From: Thermohalobaculum sediminis
GTDB lineage: Bacteria > Pseudomonadota > Alphaproteobacteria > Rhodobacterales > Rhodobacteraceae
Reading direction: 5' to 3'
DNA length: 32,569 nt
NCBI RefSeq assembly: GCF_023487995.1
Contig: NZ_JAMFKN010000015.1
Location: 1 to 32,569 of the forward strand
Within the stretch, counting starts at the first letter, position 1. The number at the start of each line of letters is the position of its first letter. Below, piece after piece: positions 1 to 8,913 of this stretch. The notes under the pieces are model-generated. The model had not been told where the DNA came from and searched no databases. It was given only the letters and a program-made list of their open reading frames with translations. Both the position numbers and the translations under genes were made by a program.

Positions 1-230
1 TACTGCCCCTCCATCCTGGGCGATCATAGCCGGAGAACTCTCACTCACACTGGTCCAGGAAACCGGGAGGAGACCACTTTGTAAATTGAATCGCGACCCG
101 TTCTGTTAACCTCCTGGTGGCTGGCGCCGGCCGGATATCAGCGAGACCACGCAGGGCGTCGACGACGGCCAGATACAGCGCACGGCTGCGACCACGAACC
201 ATCGAGATCGAGTCTCGGGAGGAGACGCAA

Positions 231-1571
231 ATGAGCTTGAGCACACTGTTTCGAGGGGCACTGGTCGGCCTCGCTTTCATGTCCCCTGCCTTTGCGCAGG
301 ACGCAGATCCGGACGTGACGCTCTTCACCAACGTCAACGTCTTCGACGGCGAGAACGAGGCGCTGATCGAGAACGCCAACGTCGTCGTCACCGGAAACAC
401 GATCACCGCGGTCTCGACCGAATCCCTCGCGGTGGCCGGAGGGACCGTCATCGACGGCGGCGGGCGGACCCTGATCCCCGGGCTCATCGACGCGCACTGG
501 CACACGATGTTCAACTTCGCGCCGATCAGTCAGATTCTCGGCGCCGACTTCGGCTACCTCAACATCGCCGCCGCAAAGGCGTCCGAGGACACACTGATGC
601 GCGGGTTCACGACCGTGCGTGACGTCGGCGGCAACAGTTTCGGTGTGAAGCGTGCGATCGACAGCGGCCTCGCCGTGGGCACACGCATCTATCCGTCCGG
701 GGGCTATATCGGTCAGACTAGTGGACATGGCGATTTCCGGGGGCCGAACGACGTTCCCACGAACCCGGGCGAGGCGCTGGACTATCAGCAGCGGGTCGGA
801 AACACGCTGCTCGCAGACGGCGTTCCCGACGTGATCAAGCGAACGCGCGAGGTGCTGCGTATGGGCGCCAGTCAGGTCAAGGCCATGGGCGGCGGTGGCG
901 TCTCGTCGCTCTACGACCCGCTGGACGTCACCGAATACACTTTCGAGGAGGCGAAGGCGCTCGTCGATGTCGCGAAGACGTGGAACACCTATGTCGCGGT
1001 CCACATCAACACGAGGGACGCCATGAAGATGTGGATCGAGGCCGGGGCGATGTCCATGGAGCACGGTTTCTACCTTGACGATGAAGTGGCCCAGTTGATG
1101 GCCGAGAAGGGCGTCTGGTGGAGCATGCAGCCGATGCAAGCCGAGGGCGAGATCGCCCTGACGTTCGAAAGCCCGATCAGCACGGCGAAATACCTGACTC
1201 TCGTCCAGGGACTGGAAGACGCCATCGCCAGCGCGAAGAAGTTCAACGTGAATACAGCGTTCGGCACAGACATCCTGTTCGACGCCGAACTTGGTACGAA
1301 ACAGGGCATGTTCCTCGCCAGCCTTCAGAAGTGGTACACGCCCTACGAAGCGCTGAAGATGGCAACCCACGACAACGCGCAGCTTCTGAAGCTGAGCGGA
1401 CCGCGCGATCCCTATCCCGGCGAACTGGGTGTGGTGAAGGAGGGCGCGCTGGCCGACCTCATCCTGGTTGACGGCAACCCCCTCGAAAACCTCGACCTCG
1501 TGGCCGATCCACACGCGAACTTTGACCTCATCATGAAGGACGGGGTGATCTACAAGAACGAGATCGAGTGA
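231..1571 (+). CDS. Secreted metal-dependent amidohydrolase family protein
   Basis: This is a 446-residue amidohydrolase-superfamily enzyme, probably periplasmic. The frame is open further upstream, but the ATG at 231 follows a GGAGGAG ribosome site and begins a clear signal peptide (residues 1 to about 22, AFA before QD). The metal-binding HxH lies in LIDAHWHT (His89, His91). Lys217 in QVKAMG is the candidate carboxylated bridging lysine, followed by His258 (VAVHIN), His278 (MEHGF) and Asp347 (FGTDIL), the order expected for imidazolonepropionase-like and Xaa-Pro-dipeptidase-like members. The C-terminus carries the usual small beta-sandwich return (GALADLILVDGNPL). The substrate cannot be read from sequence; relatives hydrolyse cyclic amides, dipeptides and similar compounds. 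It stands alone on the plus strand, and a long antisense frame across it is a shadow. Family call is firm, substrate unknown. Confidence 0.9.
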   Translation: MSLSTLFRGALVGLAFMSPAFAQDADPDVTLFTNVNVFDGENEALIENANVVVTGNTITAVSTESLAVAGGTVIDGGGRTLIPGLIDAHWHTMFNFAPISQILGADFGYLNIAAAKASEDTLMRGFTTVRDVGGNSFGVKRAIDSGLAVGTRIYPSGGYIGQTSGHGDFRGPNDVPTNPGEALDYQQRVGNTLLADGVPDVIKRTREVLRMGASQVKAMGGGGVSSLYDPLDVTEYTFEEAKALVDVAKTWNTYVAVHINTRDAMKMWIEAGAMSMEHGFYLDDEVAQLMAEKGVWWSMQPMQAEGEIALTFESPISTAKYLTLVQGLEDAIASAKKFNVNTAFGTDILFDAELGTKQGMFLASLQKWYTPYEALKMATHDNAQLLKLSGPRDPYPGELGVVKEGALADLILVDGNPLENLDLVADPHANFDLIMKDGVIYKNEIE

Positions 1572-2162
1572 GGCGGTCGGGGCCGATGGTGCCTAGCCGC
1601 TGCCCGCTTTTGCGTCAGTCGATCTTCGCGGCGGTCTGTCTCATCTACGGACTCCCGAATTGCGTTCTGTATGCAGTTGGTCTTGGCGGTCTGCAAAGCC
1701 TTGCGAAACGGCCGTTCGTGCCAGCCGATTGAACGACCCCGATGTCCGGGTTGCGGACAAAGCAGTCCTATGCACATGCCGCACGATCGGTCATTTCGGC
1801 GAACGCAAGGGAGAGTTGATCGGCGGCGCTGATGCTGCGATGCAGCACCCATTCCCTAACCGGCCATTCGCGTGGGACTCGTTCCGCATGATCGGAACAG
1901 GCTATTCGCTGCGCAAGCACATCCGGCGCCGAACGCGAACGAGCCACTCATTGACGCGATCTTCCGCCCGATCCGCGCGGCGTCGCTCCTAATCGAAGAA
2001 TGGTGCGACCACGAAAGGACTGCCCGGCCGTACCGCGCTCTCGAAGACGGTCTGCAAGCATTCAAGGTTATCGCGTCAATAGACCCGTCGACCGGCATGC
2101 ACTAACACATTGCACGGGCCTGCCAATCTTGGCCGCTCGCAATGATCGATGGAGCCGGGACG
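1572..2162. other. Intergenic stretch without a recognisable gene
   Basis: About 590 bases between the amidohydrolase and the MscS gene. Short open frames exist on both strands, but none starts with a convincing ribosome site or gives a protein I recognise. A frame ending near 2105 has a plausible-looking C-terminus (IEEWCDHERTARPYRALEDG), which could be a decayed gene end, but nothing supports it further. The stretch may hold degraded remnants. Confidence 0.4.
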
Positions 2163-3491
2163 ATGTTCATCAAGTACGCGGCTGGCTTCCTGCTCGGTCT
2201 TCTCCTCGTTGCCCACCCGATCCAAAAGGCCGCGTCACAGCCGGTCGACGCCGCTCCGAACGCGACCGTTGCATCGCAGAGCGGGGCGTTGCCGTCACTC
2301 TTGTTGGATCCAGAGACACCCTCCAATCGCCTCGAAGCGTTTCTTATCCCCCTGACCGAAGAGGACCTGGCGAAGCTCGCCGCTCACTGGCAGGGGCTCC
2401 TGAAGGCGCACATGTTCAAGATGAGCGACCAGTATCTCAAGCTGAACTCGCACGACGAGGCCGTCCGGACAGAGGCGCGAGCGACCTGGAACAGGCTTGC
2501 CGATCAACGTCAGGAACTGTTTCTGAAGTTCGACGCGATCCTCGTTGCGTGGAACGAAAAAGGCGGGGACCCCAAGGCGATCGCCGGCTACAGGCGCTAC
2601 GAGATTGCCAGTGTCGTTGAGGGCGCACGCGATCTCGACGCAGTCACGGCATCGGAGCGGCTATGGGCGTGGATGAAGACCCCGAGCGGAGGCATTGCGC
2701 TGGCAATCAAGATTGCGATCTTCGCAGGCTCTCTGATTGGATTGATCACCGTCGCGGCATTGGCTCGAGGCTTCGCCCAGATCCGCTTGAGGCGCGTTAA
2801 GAGAGTTTCGCAGCTTTTGAAGACCTTCGTCGCAGGAGCGATCTACTGGGTCGTCACGGCAGTGGGCCTCGTCATCGTCCTTGGCAGCCTCGGCGTCGAT
2901 GTGACGCCTCTCTTTGCCATCTTCGGCGGGGCGTCGTTCATTCTCGCCTTTGCCTTTCAGGACACGCTGGGCAATCTGGCCAGCGGACTGATGATCATGG
3001 TGAACAAACCCTTCGACGAAGGCGATTTCGTCAACATCGGAGGATCATACGGAACCGTGAAGTCGGTCAGCATCGTCGCGACACGGATCGTGACCCCAGA
3101 CAATCAATCGATCCTGATCCCCAACAAACAGGTCTGGGGGAGCATTATCGTCAATCTGAACGCCTCTAGAACGCGCCGTGTGGATTTGGTCTTCGGCGTC
3201 GGCTACGGTGACGACATCCCGACGGTCATCGAGATCCTTCGCGAAGCGGTGGCGGAGAACCCTCGCACGCTCGACGACCCGAAGCCGGTAATCATGGTCG
3301 GCGAACTGGCCGACAGCTGCATCAACATCCTTTGCCAACCTTGGGTGCTCACACCCGATTACATGACGGCGCGCTCCGAGCTGATCGCCAATGTGAAGAA
3401 ACGCTTCGACGCGGCTGGCGTTTCAATCCCCTATCCACAGCGCGACGTGCATCTCTACCGCTCCGATACTTCAGAAAGCATAAAACAATGA
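2163..3491 (+). CDS. MscS-family mechanosensitive ion channel
   Basis: A 442-residue MscS-type channel. The ATG at 2163 is chosen because GGAG lies 8 bases upstream and it begins a signal peptide (MFIKYAAGFLLGLLLVAHP); an ATG at 2142 is less likely. A periplasmic N-terminal domain (to about residue 170) precedes three membrane segments near 176-203, 215-242 and 248-280. The third is the pore helix with the family signature (FGGASFILAFAFQDTLGNLA). The soluble beta domain follows (DEGDFVNIGGSYGTVKSVS; IPNKQVWGSIIVN), then the C-terminal alpha/beta domain. Such channels release solutes under membrane tension. Its position in a cluster of exported DUF1254 and DUF2092 proteins suggests envelope-related work, but this is inference. 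Family assignment is secure. Confidence 0.93.
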   Translation: MFIKYAAGFLLGLLLVAHPIQKAASQPVDAAPNATVASQSGALPSLLLDPETPSNRLEAFLIPLTEEDLAKLAAHWQGLLKAHMFKMSDQYLKLNSHDEAVRTEARATWNRLADQRQELFLKFDAILVAWNEKGGDPKAIAGYRRYEIASVVEGARDLDAVTASERLWAWMKTPSGGIALAIKIAIFAGSLIGLITVAALARGFAQIRLRRVKRVSQLLKTFVAGAIYWVVTAVGLVIVLGSLGVDVTPLFAIFGGASFILAFAFQDTLGNLASGLMIMVNKPFDEGDFVNIGGSYGTVKSVSIVATRIVTPDNQSILIPNKQVWGSIIVNLNASRTRRVDLVFGVGYGDDIPTVIEILREAVAENPRTLDDPKPVIMVGELADSCINILCQPWVLTPDYMTARSELIANVKKRFDAAGVSIPYPQRDVHLYRSDTSESIKQ

Positions 3492-3836
3492 CGATAGTCA
3501 TGACCTGCCGAAGGAAAAAGCCGAAGCCTTAGCATCAGTTTTGGCCTCGCCGTCGTTCGACATCTTGCGTTCGCATGCAGCGGAATGGCCGGCCCCGATT
3601 GCGGATCCAAGATGAATCTTAGTGGATGTTCGCAGGGTTCCTGACCCGGCTTGCGACTGAACGCATCGATGCGTGGTAGAGATGCGGCCTTCAAGGGGCA
3701 GAGTCAGAGGAAAGGCGACCCGATCGGGCAGAGAGCAGCCGTTTGCAGCGCGAGGAAGGAGTGGCCGCCGGGGCCGATCGCGCAACTCGACGTGCGCGCG
3801 ACGAAACAGCCGCGCGAGTCTAGTGATTTGTTTTTC
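3492..3836. other. Intergenic stretch between convergent genes
   Basis: About 345 bases between the ends of the MscS gene and the DUF1254 gene. I see no recognisable gene and no clear intrinsic terminator with a T tract. Short frames on both strands look like chance. Confidence 0.45.
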
Positions 3837-5285
3837 TCAGCTTACCTTTCTGGCCGGGGGAATGACCCATGAGCCGTCAAGGATCGATGGATTGCCTTCC
3901 TTAGGCCAGTAGAGACGCATCATCAGGACGAATTTGCCCTTCGGTGCCGGAAGCCAGTTCGACTCCTTGTCTTTCCCAGGCGAGTCGTTCTGTATGTAGA
4001 TATCGACCGAGCCATCCGCATTGGCTTTCAGGTCCTGCCGCGCGCTGATCGAATAGCGGTTGAGCGGGTTCGCGACGAAGAAGTACTCGGCGCTGTACAT
4101 CGTAATCGACCAGAATCCGTTGACGGGGGGCAACTGACCCTTGGGAAAGGTGAGAACGTATTCTTCTGATCCTTCATAGTCGCGGTGGATGATCCCACTC
4201 GCAGACTTTGTGCTGGTTGGATAGACAGCGTCCTGCGGCCGGTTCGCGCCAAGGCCGATAGCAGTCACGAGGGCGCGCTGGATGTAATTGGTGCCGTAGA
4301 GACCTGTCTTCGTCGTGTAGTTCCAACCGTTGGTGTCCGTGAAATCCCCGTCGCTGTCCTTGAAATGAAGCATGATGCGCGCGAATGCAATCTGGGGAAG
4401 ACGCCCCTGAAGCAAAACGTCGAGCTTGCTGGCGTCGAAATCCTGACCGGGGACGATCCCGATCTCGGCCAGTCTTTCAATCAGAGGCGCGTCCGCCGCG
4501 GCCGGGGGATTGGCCTTCATCAGTTCGCAGAACAGGGTGAAGTATTCCACGGCGCTGAGCGCGTTGACCTGGTCGCGTACGGCCGTCTTCATGTCGATGG
4601 ACGCATCCACTGTGCCATCTGGCGGCGTGTAGGTCGTGCCGTATGCGCTGAGTGGGACGAGCGACACCGCGTCTTGAAGCTTGTGGACGGCGTCGTAGTC
4701 CCCTGACGTCCCAGTGCAGTAGATGCGGCCCAGAAGCCAGACCATGCCGGTGGGTGATTTATACTCCTTGACGCCGTCTGGCAGGGTCCCAGTCCATCCC
4801 GGCCCTGTGATCGCATAGGTCTGCGTACCGGTTCCCGTCGTCCTCTTGCCGGGCACCTCGAAGACGTTCGTCCACCCATCCAGCATCGGGAACAACGCAT
4901 AGCGATCGTCCATGTCCGGCAGGCTCACCACATAGGGCTCCTTGCTGACATCGAAGAAGGCATAGGTGTAGAGCGTATCTGCGTTCGGCGCGGTCACATC
5001 CCGGAACGACGCGTCGGGATATTGCCGCAAGCGACCAATCTGTCCCATTGGCGCCTTTGTCCCCGCCGGCTTGGCGACATTCGTCATGACCCGGCGGGTG
5101 TATTCCATCGTGACCAGAGGATAGGCGAAGGCGTAGGCCTCGAGCGCCGTCCAGAAGTCAGTGCGGCTCAGCAGTCCGTCGCTGATCTCGGCTTCGGAGG
5201 ATGCAGCCTGTCCTCGGAGTGGAAACATGGCCGCGGCGGTCAGCCCGATGGCTCCCGCCGAGAGTGTCCTGCGTGTGATGTCCAT
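3837..5285 (-). CDS. Tat-exported DUF1254/DUF1214 domain protein
   Basis: A 482-residue exported protein of the DUF1254 plus DUF1214 family. The start at 5285 begins a twin-arginine signal (MDITRRTLSAGAIG, cleavage near GQA-AS); an upstream ATG at 5321 lacks a ribosome site and would bury the signal. The N-terminal DUF1254 part (roughly residues 50-190) includes AYAFAYPLVTMEYTRR and SLPDMDDRYALFPMLDGWTN. The C-terminal DUF1214 part (roughly 350-470) ends with FWSITMYSAEYFFVANPLNR, then RYSISAR and MMRLYWPKEGNPSILDG. The biochemical role of the family is not established to my knowledge. It is divergent from the AraC-type regulator at 5470, which is the natural candidate to control it. The Tat signal suggests folding before export to the periplasm. 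Confidence 0.9.
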   Translation of the reverse strand: MDITRRTLSAGAIGLTAAAMFPLRGQAASSEAEISDGLLSRTDFWTALEAYAFAYPLVTMEYTRRVMTNVAKPAGTKAPMGQIGRLRQYPDASFRDVTAPNADTLYTYAFFDVSKEPYVVSLPDMDDRYALFPMLDGWTNVFEVPGKRTTGTGTQTYAITGPGWTGTLPDGVKEYKSPTGMVWLLGRIYCTGTSGDYDAVHKLQDAVSLVPLSAYGTTYTPPDGTVDASIDMKTAVRDQVNALSAVEYFTLFCELMKANPPAAADAPLIERLAEIGIVPGQDFDASKLDVLLQGRLPQIAFARIMLHFKDSDGDFTDTNGWNYTTKTGLYGTNYIQRALVTAIGLGANRPQDAVYPTSTKSASGIIHRDYEGSEEYVLTFPKGQLPPVNGFWSITMYSAEYFFVANPLNRYSISARQDLKANADGSVDIYIQNDSPGKDKESNWLPAPKGKFVLMMRLYWPKEGNPSILDGSWVIPPARKVS

Positions 5286-5469
5286 CTTTGAGTCTGCCTT
5301 GTTGAAATGTCCAAAGTGCATTTGGCGGTAGCGCGCGAATTGCTGCCACCCGCACCGTTTCCGAGTGCCGCTAGCTCAATCGCTTTCCGATCGGTAACCA
5401 CCCTAACACAACTTTAAGACAGCTGACGGAAACGCGCTTCGGTTTCGGCGACAATCTCGGGAGAAATCG

Positions 5470-6495
5470 ATGCACGGCAAGATGACACAACGCGCAGGAG
5501 TTCTCTCGGAGTTGCCAGTCCTCCTGTGCGATCTCGGCGCAGACACGGCTGACGTATTTGATGACAGCGGCGTCAATCCGACGACACTCGGTCCGGAGAC
5601 CCGCGTTCCGTTCGACGCCATGTTGAAGATTCTGGATCGCGCCTCGCGGAAGACAGGCTGCGAGCATCTTGGCCTGCTGATCGGGCTGCGCTTCACATTC
5701 GCGATCCACGGACCGATCGGGCGACTGATGCTGACCGCCCCAACTCTTCGCGAGGCACTTATCGACTTCGTGTCGTGGCAGCCCGGGTATTCGAGCGGCG
5801 CCATCGTCTATCTGAACCCTTTGGGTGACGAATACGCGCTCGGCTTTGGCACCTTTGCCGCTTCGATGCCTGGCAGTCAGATATTGTACGATGCCGTCAT
5901 TGGCGTCGGTGCCAGAATGGTTCACGATCTGACGAACGGTGCGGTAACCCCCGTAGAGGTGCAATTCTCCCACCGCGCACCAAGCGACGTGTCTTCCTAC
6001 GCGCGCCTCTTGAAGGTCCCGATGCGGTTCAACCAGCATCGGAGCTGCTTGATCCTTGGCGCCGAGGCGTTGCAGACGCCGCTGCCACGGTTTGATCCCG
6101 AGAAACGGAAGCGTACTCTCGCCGAGATACAACGAGCCGTCTTCACGGATCCACAGAGTTGGTCGACGCGCACGCGGCGCGCCCTCCGCCATGTGCTCTG
6201 CACGGACAAGCCGACCGTTTCCGCAGTCGCTTCGGAAATGGGCCTGCATCGGCGCACCCTCGAGCGGCGCCTCGCGGACGAAGGGCAGACATTCGAGGCG
6301 CTGCGCGATGAGGTGCGGTTCGCAGTCGCGCGCGAACTGCTTGAGCTGACCGATATCCCCATCGGCGAAATCGGGGCAATCCTTGGCTTCGCCTCCCCAA
6401 GCGTCTTCACCGACGCGTTTCGCCGTATGAGCGGGATGCCGCCATCCGTCTGGCGAGAAGAGAAAACGGGGTGCAGCCAAAGGAAACCGGCTTGA
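5470..6495 (+). CDS. AraC-family transcriptional regulator
   Basis: A 341-residue regulator of the AraC/XylS family, of the type with an N-terminal arabinose-binding-like sensor domain (about residues 20-200, including CEHLGLLIGLRF) and a C-terminal double helix-turn-helix (about 240-335). The first HTH reads VSAVASEMGLHRRTLERRL; the second contains IGEIGAILGFASPSVFTDAF, the conserved recognition segment. Start at ATG 5470; a GGGAG lies shortly upstream. It is divergent from the DUF1254 gene across 184 bases, the usual layout of a local activator and its target. The inducer cannot be inferred. Confidence 0.92.
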   Translation: MHGKMTQRAGVLSELPVLLCDLGADTADVFDDSGVNPTTLGPETRVPFDAMLKILDRASRKTGCEHLGLLIGLRFTFAIHGPIGRLMLTAPTLREALIDFVSWQPGYSSGAIVYLNPLGDEYALGFGTFAASMPGSQILYDAVIGVGARMVHDLTNGAVTPVEVQFSHRAPSDVSSYARLLKVPMRFNQHRSCLILGAEALQTPLPRFDPEKRKRTLAEIQRAVFTDPQSWSTRTRRALRHVLCTDKPTVSAVASEMGLHRRTLERRLADEGQTFEALRDEVRFAVARELLELTDIPIGEIGAILGFASPSVFTDAFRRMSGMPPSVWREEKTGCSQRKPA

Positions 6496-6931
6496 GGAAG
6501 GGGAACGGCCTCCCTACCTCCGCAAGGTGAACGAGCCGAACCCCCTTCGATGTTTCTGGGCACCCTCCGAAATCATGCGCCCGGCCGAGATACTGCGCCT
6601 TCGCTTCCTGCCTTCGCTCCGGAACGTCGAGGACCTGCTCCTCTATTCCTGATCAAACGCCTCACAGCGAAGGCCGGCCCTGATTGCCACACGGATGCGA
6701 AGACGCCGGCCGTTCGGCGGTTGCAGGTCCACTGAAGCCCTTGAGATCCACTGCGAATGAGGGTCGGCCTTGATCCCGCCGCGGACGGGGTTTCCTACCG
6801 TTGGGGGTTGCACAGCATCGCGTGTTGAGCTGGATCAAGGACAGTCATTGGCGGACGTGATAGCCGCAATAACTCACTGATCTGTTTTAATAATTTCCTA
6901 GGCACCTTGAACCTCCGAGAAGGAGATCTCC
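6496..6931. other. Intergenic stretch carrying an FNR-like box
   Basis: About 436 bases between the AraC regulator and the DUF2092 gene. The first 320 bases hold no gene I can support; a 61-codon frame from 6550 resembles nothing known. The last 110 bases are AT-richer and act as a promoter region: an FNR-like box at 6825 and a GAGAAGGAG ribosome site just before 6932. Confidence 0.45.
6825..6838 (+). promoter_or_regulatory. FNR/FnrL-type binding site (TTGAG-N4-ATCAA)
   Basis: TTGAGCTGGATCAA differs by one base from the FNR-family consensus TTGAT-N4-ATCAA. It lies about 94 bases before the DUF2092 start. A weak -10 candidate (GATAGC, 6859-6864) sits roughly at the distance expected if the box is centred near -41, the class II activator position. 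This suggests oxygen-responsive control of the DUF2092 pair. Binding itself is inferred. Confidence 0.5.
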
Positions 6932-7735
6932 ATGCGCTCGGTTCATCCAGCAGCTCTGCGGCGCTCGGTTGCCGCGGTAGCTATGATGCTCGCGATAATT
7001 GCGCCTCCCGGCTCGTCCGCGCGGGCGGACGAGTCAGATGCGAAGGCTCTGTTGAAGGCCATGTCCGACTACCTGGCGTCTCAGGAAAGGATCTCGTTCG
7101 AGTACGACGCGACCCTTGAGGTCGTCACCGAGGAGGATCAGAAGCTGGGCCTTGCGAGTTCGGGCAGCGTTACGATGGGCCGCCCGAACCGGATCCGGGC
7201 GACGCGGCATGGCGGTTTCGTTGACCTCGAAATGGTGTTCGACGGCGAGACCCTGACGCTGCTGGGCAAGAGCGCCAACCTGTTCACGCAGGTCGCGGTC
7301 CCCGGTGATGTCGACCATCTGATAGACGAGTTGCGAAACACCTATGACCGTCCGCTGCCTGCGGCAGATCTCCTGATGTCGAACGCCTATGACGCGTTGA
7401 TGTCGGAAGTGACGGATGTGAAGGATCTCGGCAGTGGCGTGATCGATGGCCAGGAATGCGACTGGCTTGCCTTCCGAACACCGGATGTCGACTGGCAGAT
7501 CTGGATCGCTCAGGGCGAGCGCCCGTATCCCTGCCGCTACGTGATCACGACGAAGGGTATGGAGCATTCGCCACAGTACGTGATCCAGGCACGGAACTGG
7601 CGCACCGGCACCGACGCCAAAGCCGATGACTTCACGTTCGTGAACGAGACGGACGCCTCGCGGATCGAACTCGACGAACTGCGCGAGAAGGTTCGAGAGC
7701 TGCCTGATCACTTCATCATGGGAGAGGGACAATGA
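6932..7735 (+). CDS. Exported DUF2092 family protein
   Basis: A 267-residue protein with an N-terminal signal peptide (cleavage near SARA-DE, about residue 32) and the DUF2092 fold over most of the rest: AMSDYLASQERISFEYDATL, then MGRPNRIRATRHGG, FDGETLTLLGKSANLFTQV, GQECDWLAFRTPDVDWQIWI and PYPCRYVITTKG. The pattern resembles LolA-like periplasmic lipid or lipoprotein-binding beta folds, but the family function is not known. The start is fixed by GAGAAGGAG shortly upstream. The stop overlaps the start of a 70-residue protein by ATGA, so the two are translationally coupled. An FNR-like box upstream suggests anaerobic induction. Confidence 0.9.
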   Translation: MRSVHPAALRRSVAAVAMMLAIIAPPGSSARADESDAKALLKAMSDYLASQERISFEYDATLEVVTEEDQKLGLASSGSVTMGRPNRIRATRHGGFVDLEMVFDGETLTLLGKSANLFTQVAVPGDVDHLIDELRNTYDRPLPAADLLMSNAYDALMSEVTDVKDLGSGVIDGQECDWLAFRTPDVDWQIWIAQGERPYPCRYVITTKGMEHSPQYVIQARNWRTGTDAKADDFTFVNETDASRIELDELREKVRELPDHFIMGEGQ

Positions 7736-7944
7736 GCCTCTGGAAACGGATCGGCATTGCCGTATTGGGCATCGTCGCAATTGGCCTCGTGCTCGAGAGC
7801 GGATCCTGGCTTTCCGGGGGGCGGCTTCCGGGCGTGGTGACCGAGGCGAAGGCCGTCGTCGGCCGCCCGCTGACCCCAGTGAGCGTGGCAGGCGTTGCCC
7901 GTCGAACCGTGCGACGCTGTGCCGTGGGTGTCTATAATTGCTAG
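7732..7944 (+). CDS. Small membrane-anchored partner of the DUF2092 protein
   Basis: A 70-residue protein whose ATG overlaps the DUF2092 stop (ATGA). Residues 6-22 form one hydrophobic segment (IGIAVLGIVAIGLVLES), possibly an uncleaved anchor. The C-terminus is short, basic and patterned: RPLTPVSVAGVARRTVRRC, then AVGVYNC, with two cysteines seven positions apart. I recognise this VAGVARRT tail as the kind of small protein that travels with DUF2092 genes, but I know of no assigned function. The overlap and matching codon use make it a real gene rather than a chance frame. Confidence 0.75.
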   Translation: MSLWKRIGIAVLGIVAIGLVLESGSWLSGGRLPGVVTEAKAVVGRPLTPVSVAGVARRTVRRCAVGVYNC

Positions 7945-8350
7945 AAACCACTCTCGGCGGCCTGAAATGTGGCAGAGTACTGGAGCGTCTCAGCCAATTA
8001 CGACTCTTGAGATGGCTGCGCCTTTTCGAACTGATGAGACTGGTAAAGCCGCACGTCCCGATGAGGATAGGTCCCACTTCAGCCTCGGATCTATATTCAG
8101 TGCTACTCGATAACGCTGTGCTACGGTGTCAGAGACGCCTTGGTTGCCCTTGATGCTGCGGCCGCACATCGTGGCGTCGGATTACGTCCGCTCTGGGCTC
8201 GGAGCGGTCATTCGCTGCATGCTGCACCAACGACCGCTGTGCGAACATCCCGTCGATGCAAAGATTCGTCATCGAGGTCGCTGTCCGACACGCATCCGGC
8301 ATCGCTTCGTGTCATGGTAGCGAGGGAGGCAATCGTTTCGGGGGTATCGC
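7945..8350. other. Intergenic stretch without a recognisable gene
   Basis: About 405 bases. A 71-codon frame from 7938 is leucine- and arginine-rich but has no ribosome site and no recognisable family. No terminator, tRNA or insertion-sequence end could be identified. Confidence 0.4.
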
Positions 8351-8752
8351 ATGCCCGATGACGCCAAGACCGAGTCTCTTCTCTCGGCCATGCATGCATT
8401 TGGAGAGGCGTGGGCGCGCGGGGATACCGCCAGACTCACTTATCTTCTCTCCCCGACTTATACCCATAACGACGCGACCGGAACCCACCTGAAGCGCCAA
8501 GCTTGGCTTGCATACGCCGCCAAAAGGAGCGGCCGCGTAACGCAGGTCGCCTTTCGTGACGTCGAAATCCGTCTCTTTGGTGATCTTGCCGTCGTGACAG
8601 GTTTCAATGACCTCTCAGGAGGTGGGATCTTGAACCCTGGAGACAGGCGAGATCTCTCGATCGCATTCACTCAGGTCTGGCGTCAAGAAGGAGATCAATG
8701 GCTGAGGGAGGCTTTTCAGGCCACACCGGTTCAGGGCCTGAAGTACGAATAG
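8351..8752 (+). CDS. DUF4440/SnoaL-like (NTF2 fold) protein
   Basis: A 133-residue single-domain protein of the nuclear transport factor 2 superfamily, DUF4440 type. Visible pieces are the N-terminal helix (AMHAFGEAWARGDTARLTYL), the pocket strand with YTHNDATG, the central strands (FRDVEIRLFGDLAVVTGFND) and the C-terminal strand (SIAFTQVWRQEGDQWLREAF). Proteins of this fold act as small isomerases, dehydratases or ligand-binding domains; nothing here shows which. The start at 8351 follows a G-rich site. It lacks a signal peptide, so it is probably cytoplasmic. It is the last intact gene before the insertion-sequence debris next to tRNA-Phe. Confidence 0.85.
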   Translation: MPDDAKTESLLSAMHAFGEAWARGDTARLTYLLSPTYTHNDATGTHLKRQAWLAYAAKRSGRVTQVAFRDVEIRLFGDLAVVTGFNDLSGGGILNPGDRRDLSIAFTQVWRQEGDQWLREAFQATPVQGLKYE

Positions 8753-8802
8753 CCTTCGACGCTAGCCGTAATTCCTTCCGGAGCACTGCCCAAGGCAGTT
8801 AG

Positions 8803-8913
8803 CTTGAGGCAGGATGCCTTCCTCCCTACCCTCGCGGCATGAGCAGACGCAGCCCCTTCCACTACTTCAAGACGTCACCCGAGATCATCCGCCTGGCGGT
8901 CATGATGATGGGG
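8803..8913 (+). pseudogene. 5' remnant of an IS6-family transposase
   Basis: The frame from ATG 8839 begins SPFHYFKTSPEIIRLAVMM, the conserved N-terminus of IS6-family (IS26-like) transposases. Similarity stops after about 25 codons and the remainder of the roughly 230-residue DDE transposase is missing. The leader from 8803 also matches, inverted, the leader of the second fragment at 9144-9252 (CCTCCCTAC before the ATG in both). The two are diverged rather than identical, so they are different elements or an old duplication. Confidence 0.75.

Noticed and set aside
138-1514. 458-codon minus-strand frame antisense to the amidohydrolase
   Set aside because: The plus-strand gene has a signal peptide and all metal ligands. 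The antisense product is not recognisable and has no start signals.
1872-2105. 77-codon frame ending IEEWCDHERTARPY... then STGMH
   Set aside because: No ribosome site and no recognisable family. It could be a decayed gene end, but the evidence is too thin for a CDS call.
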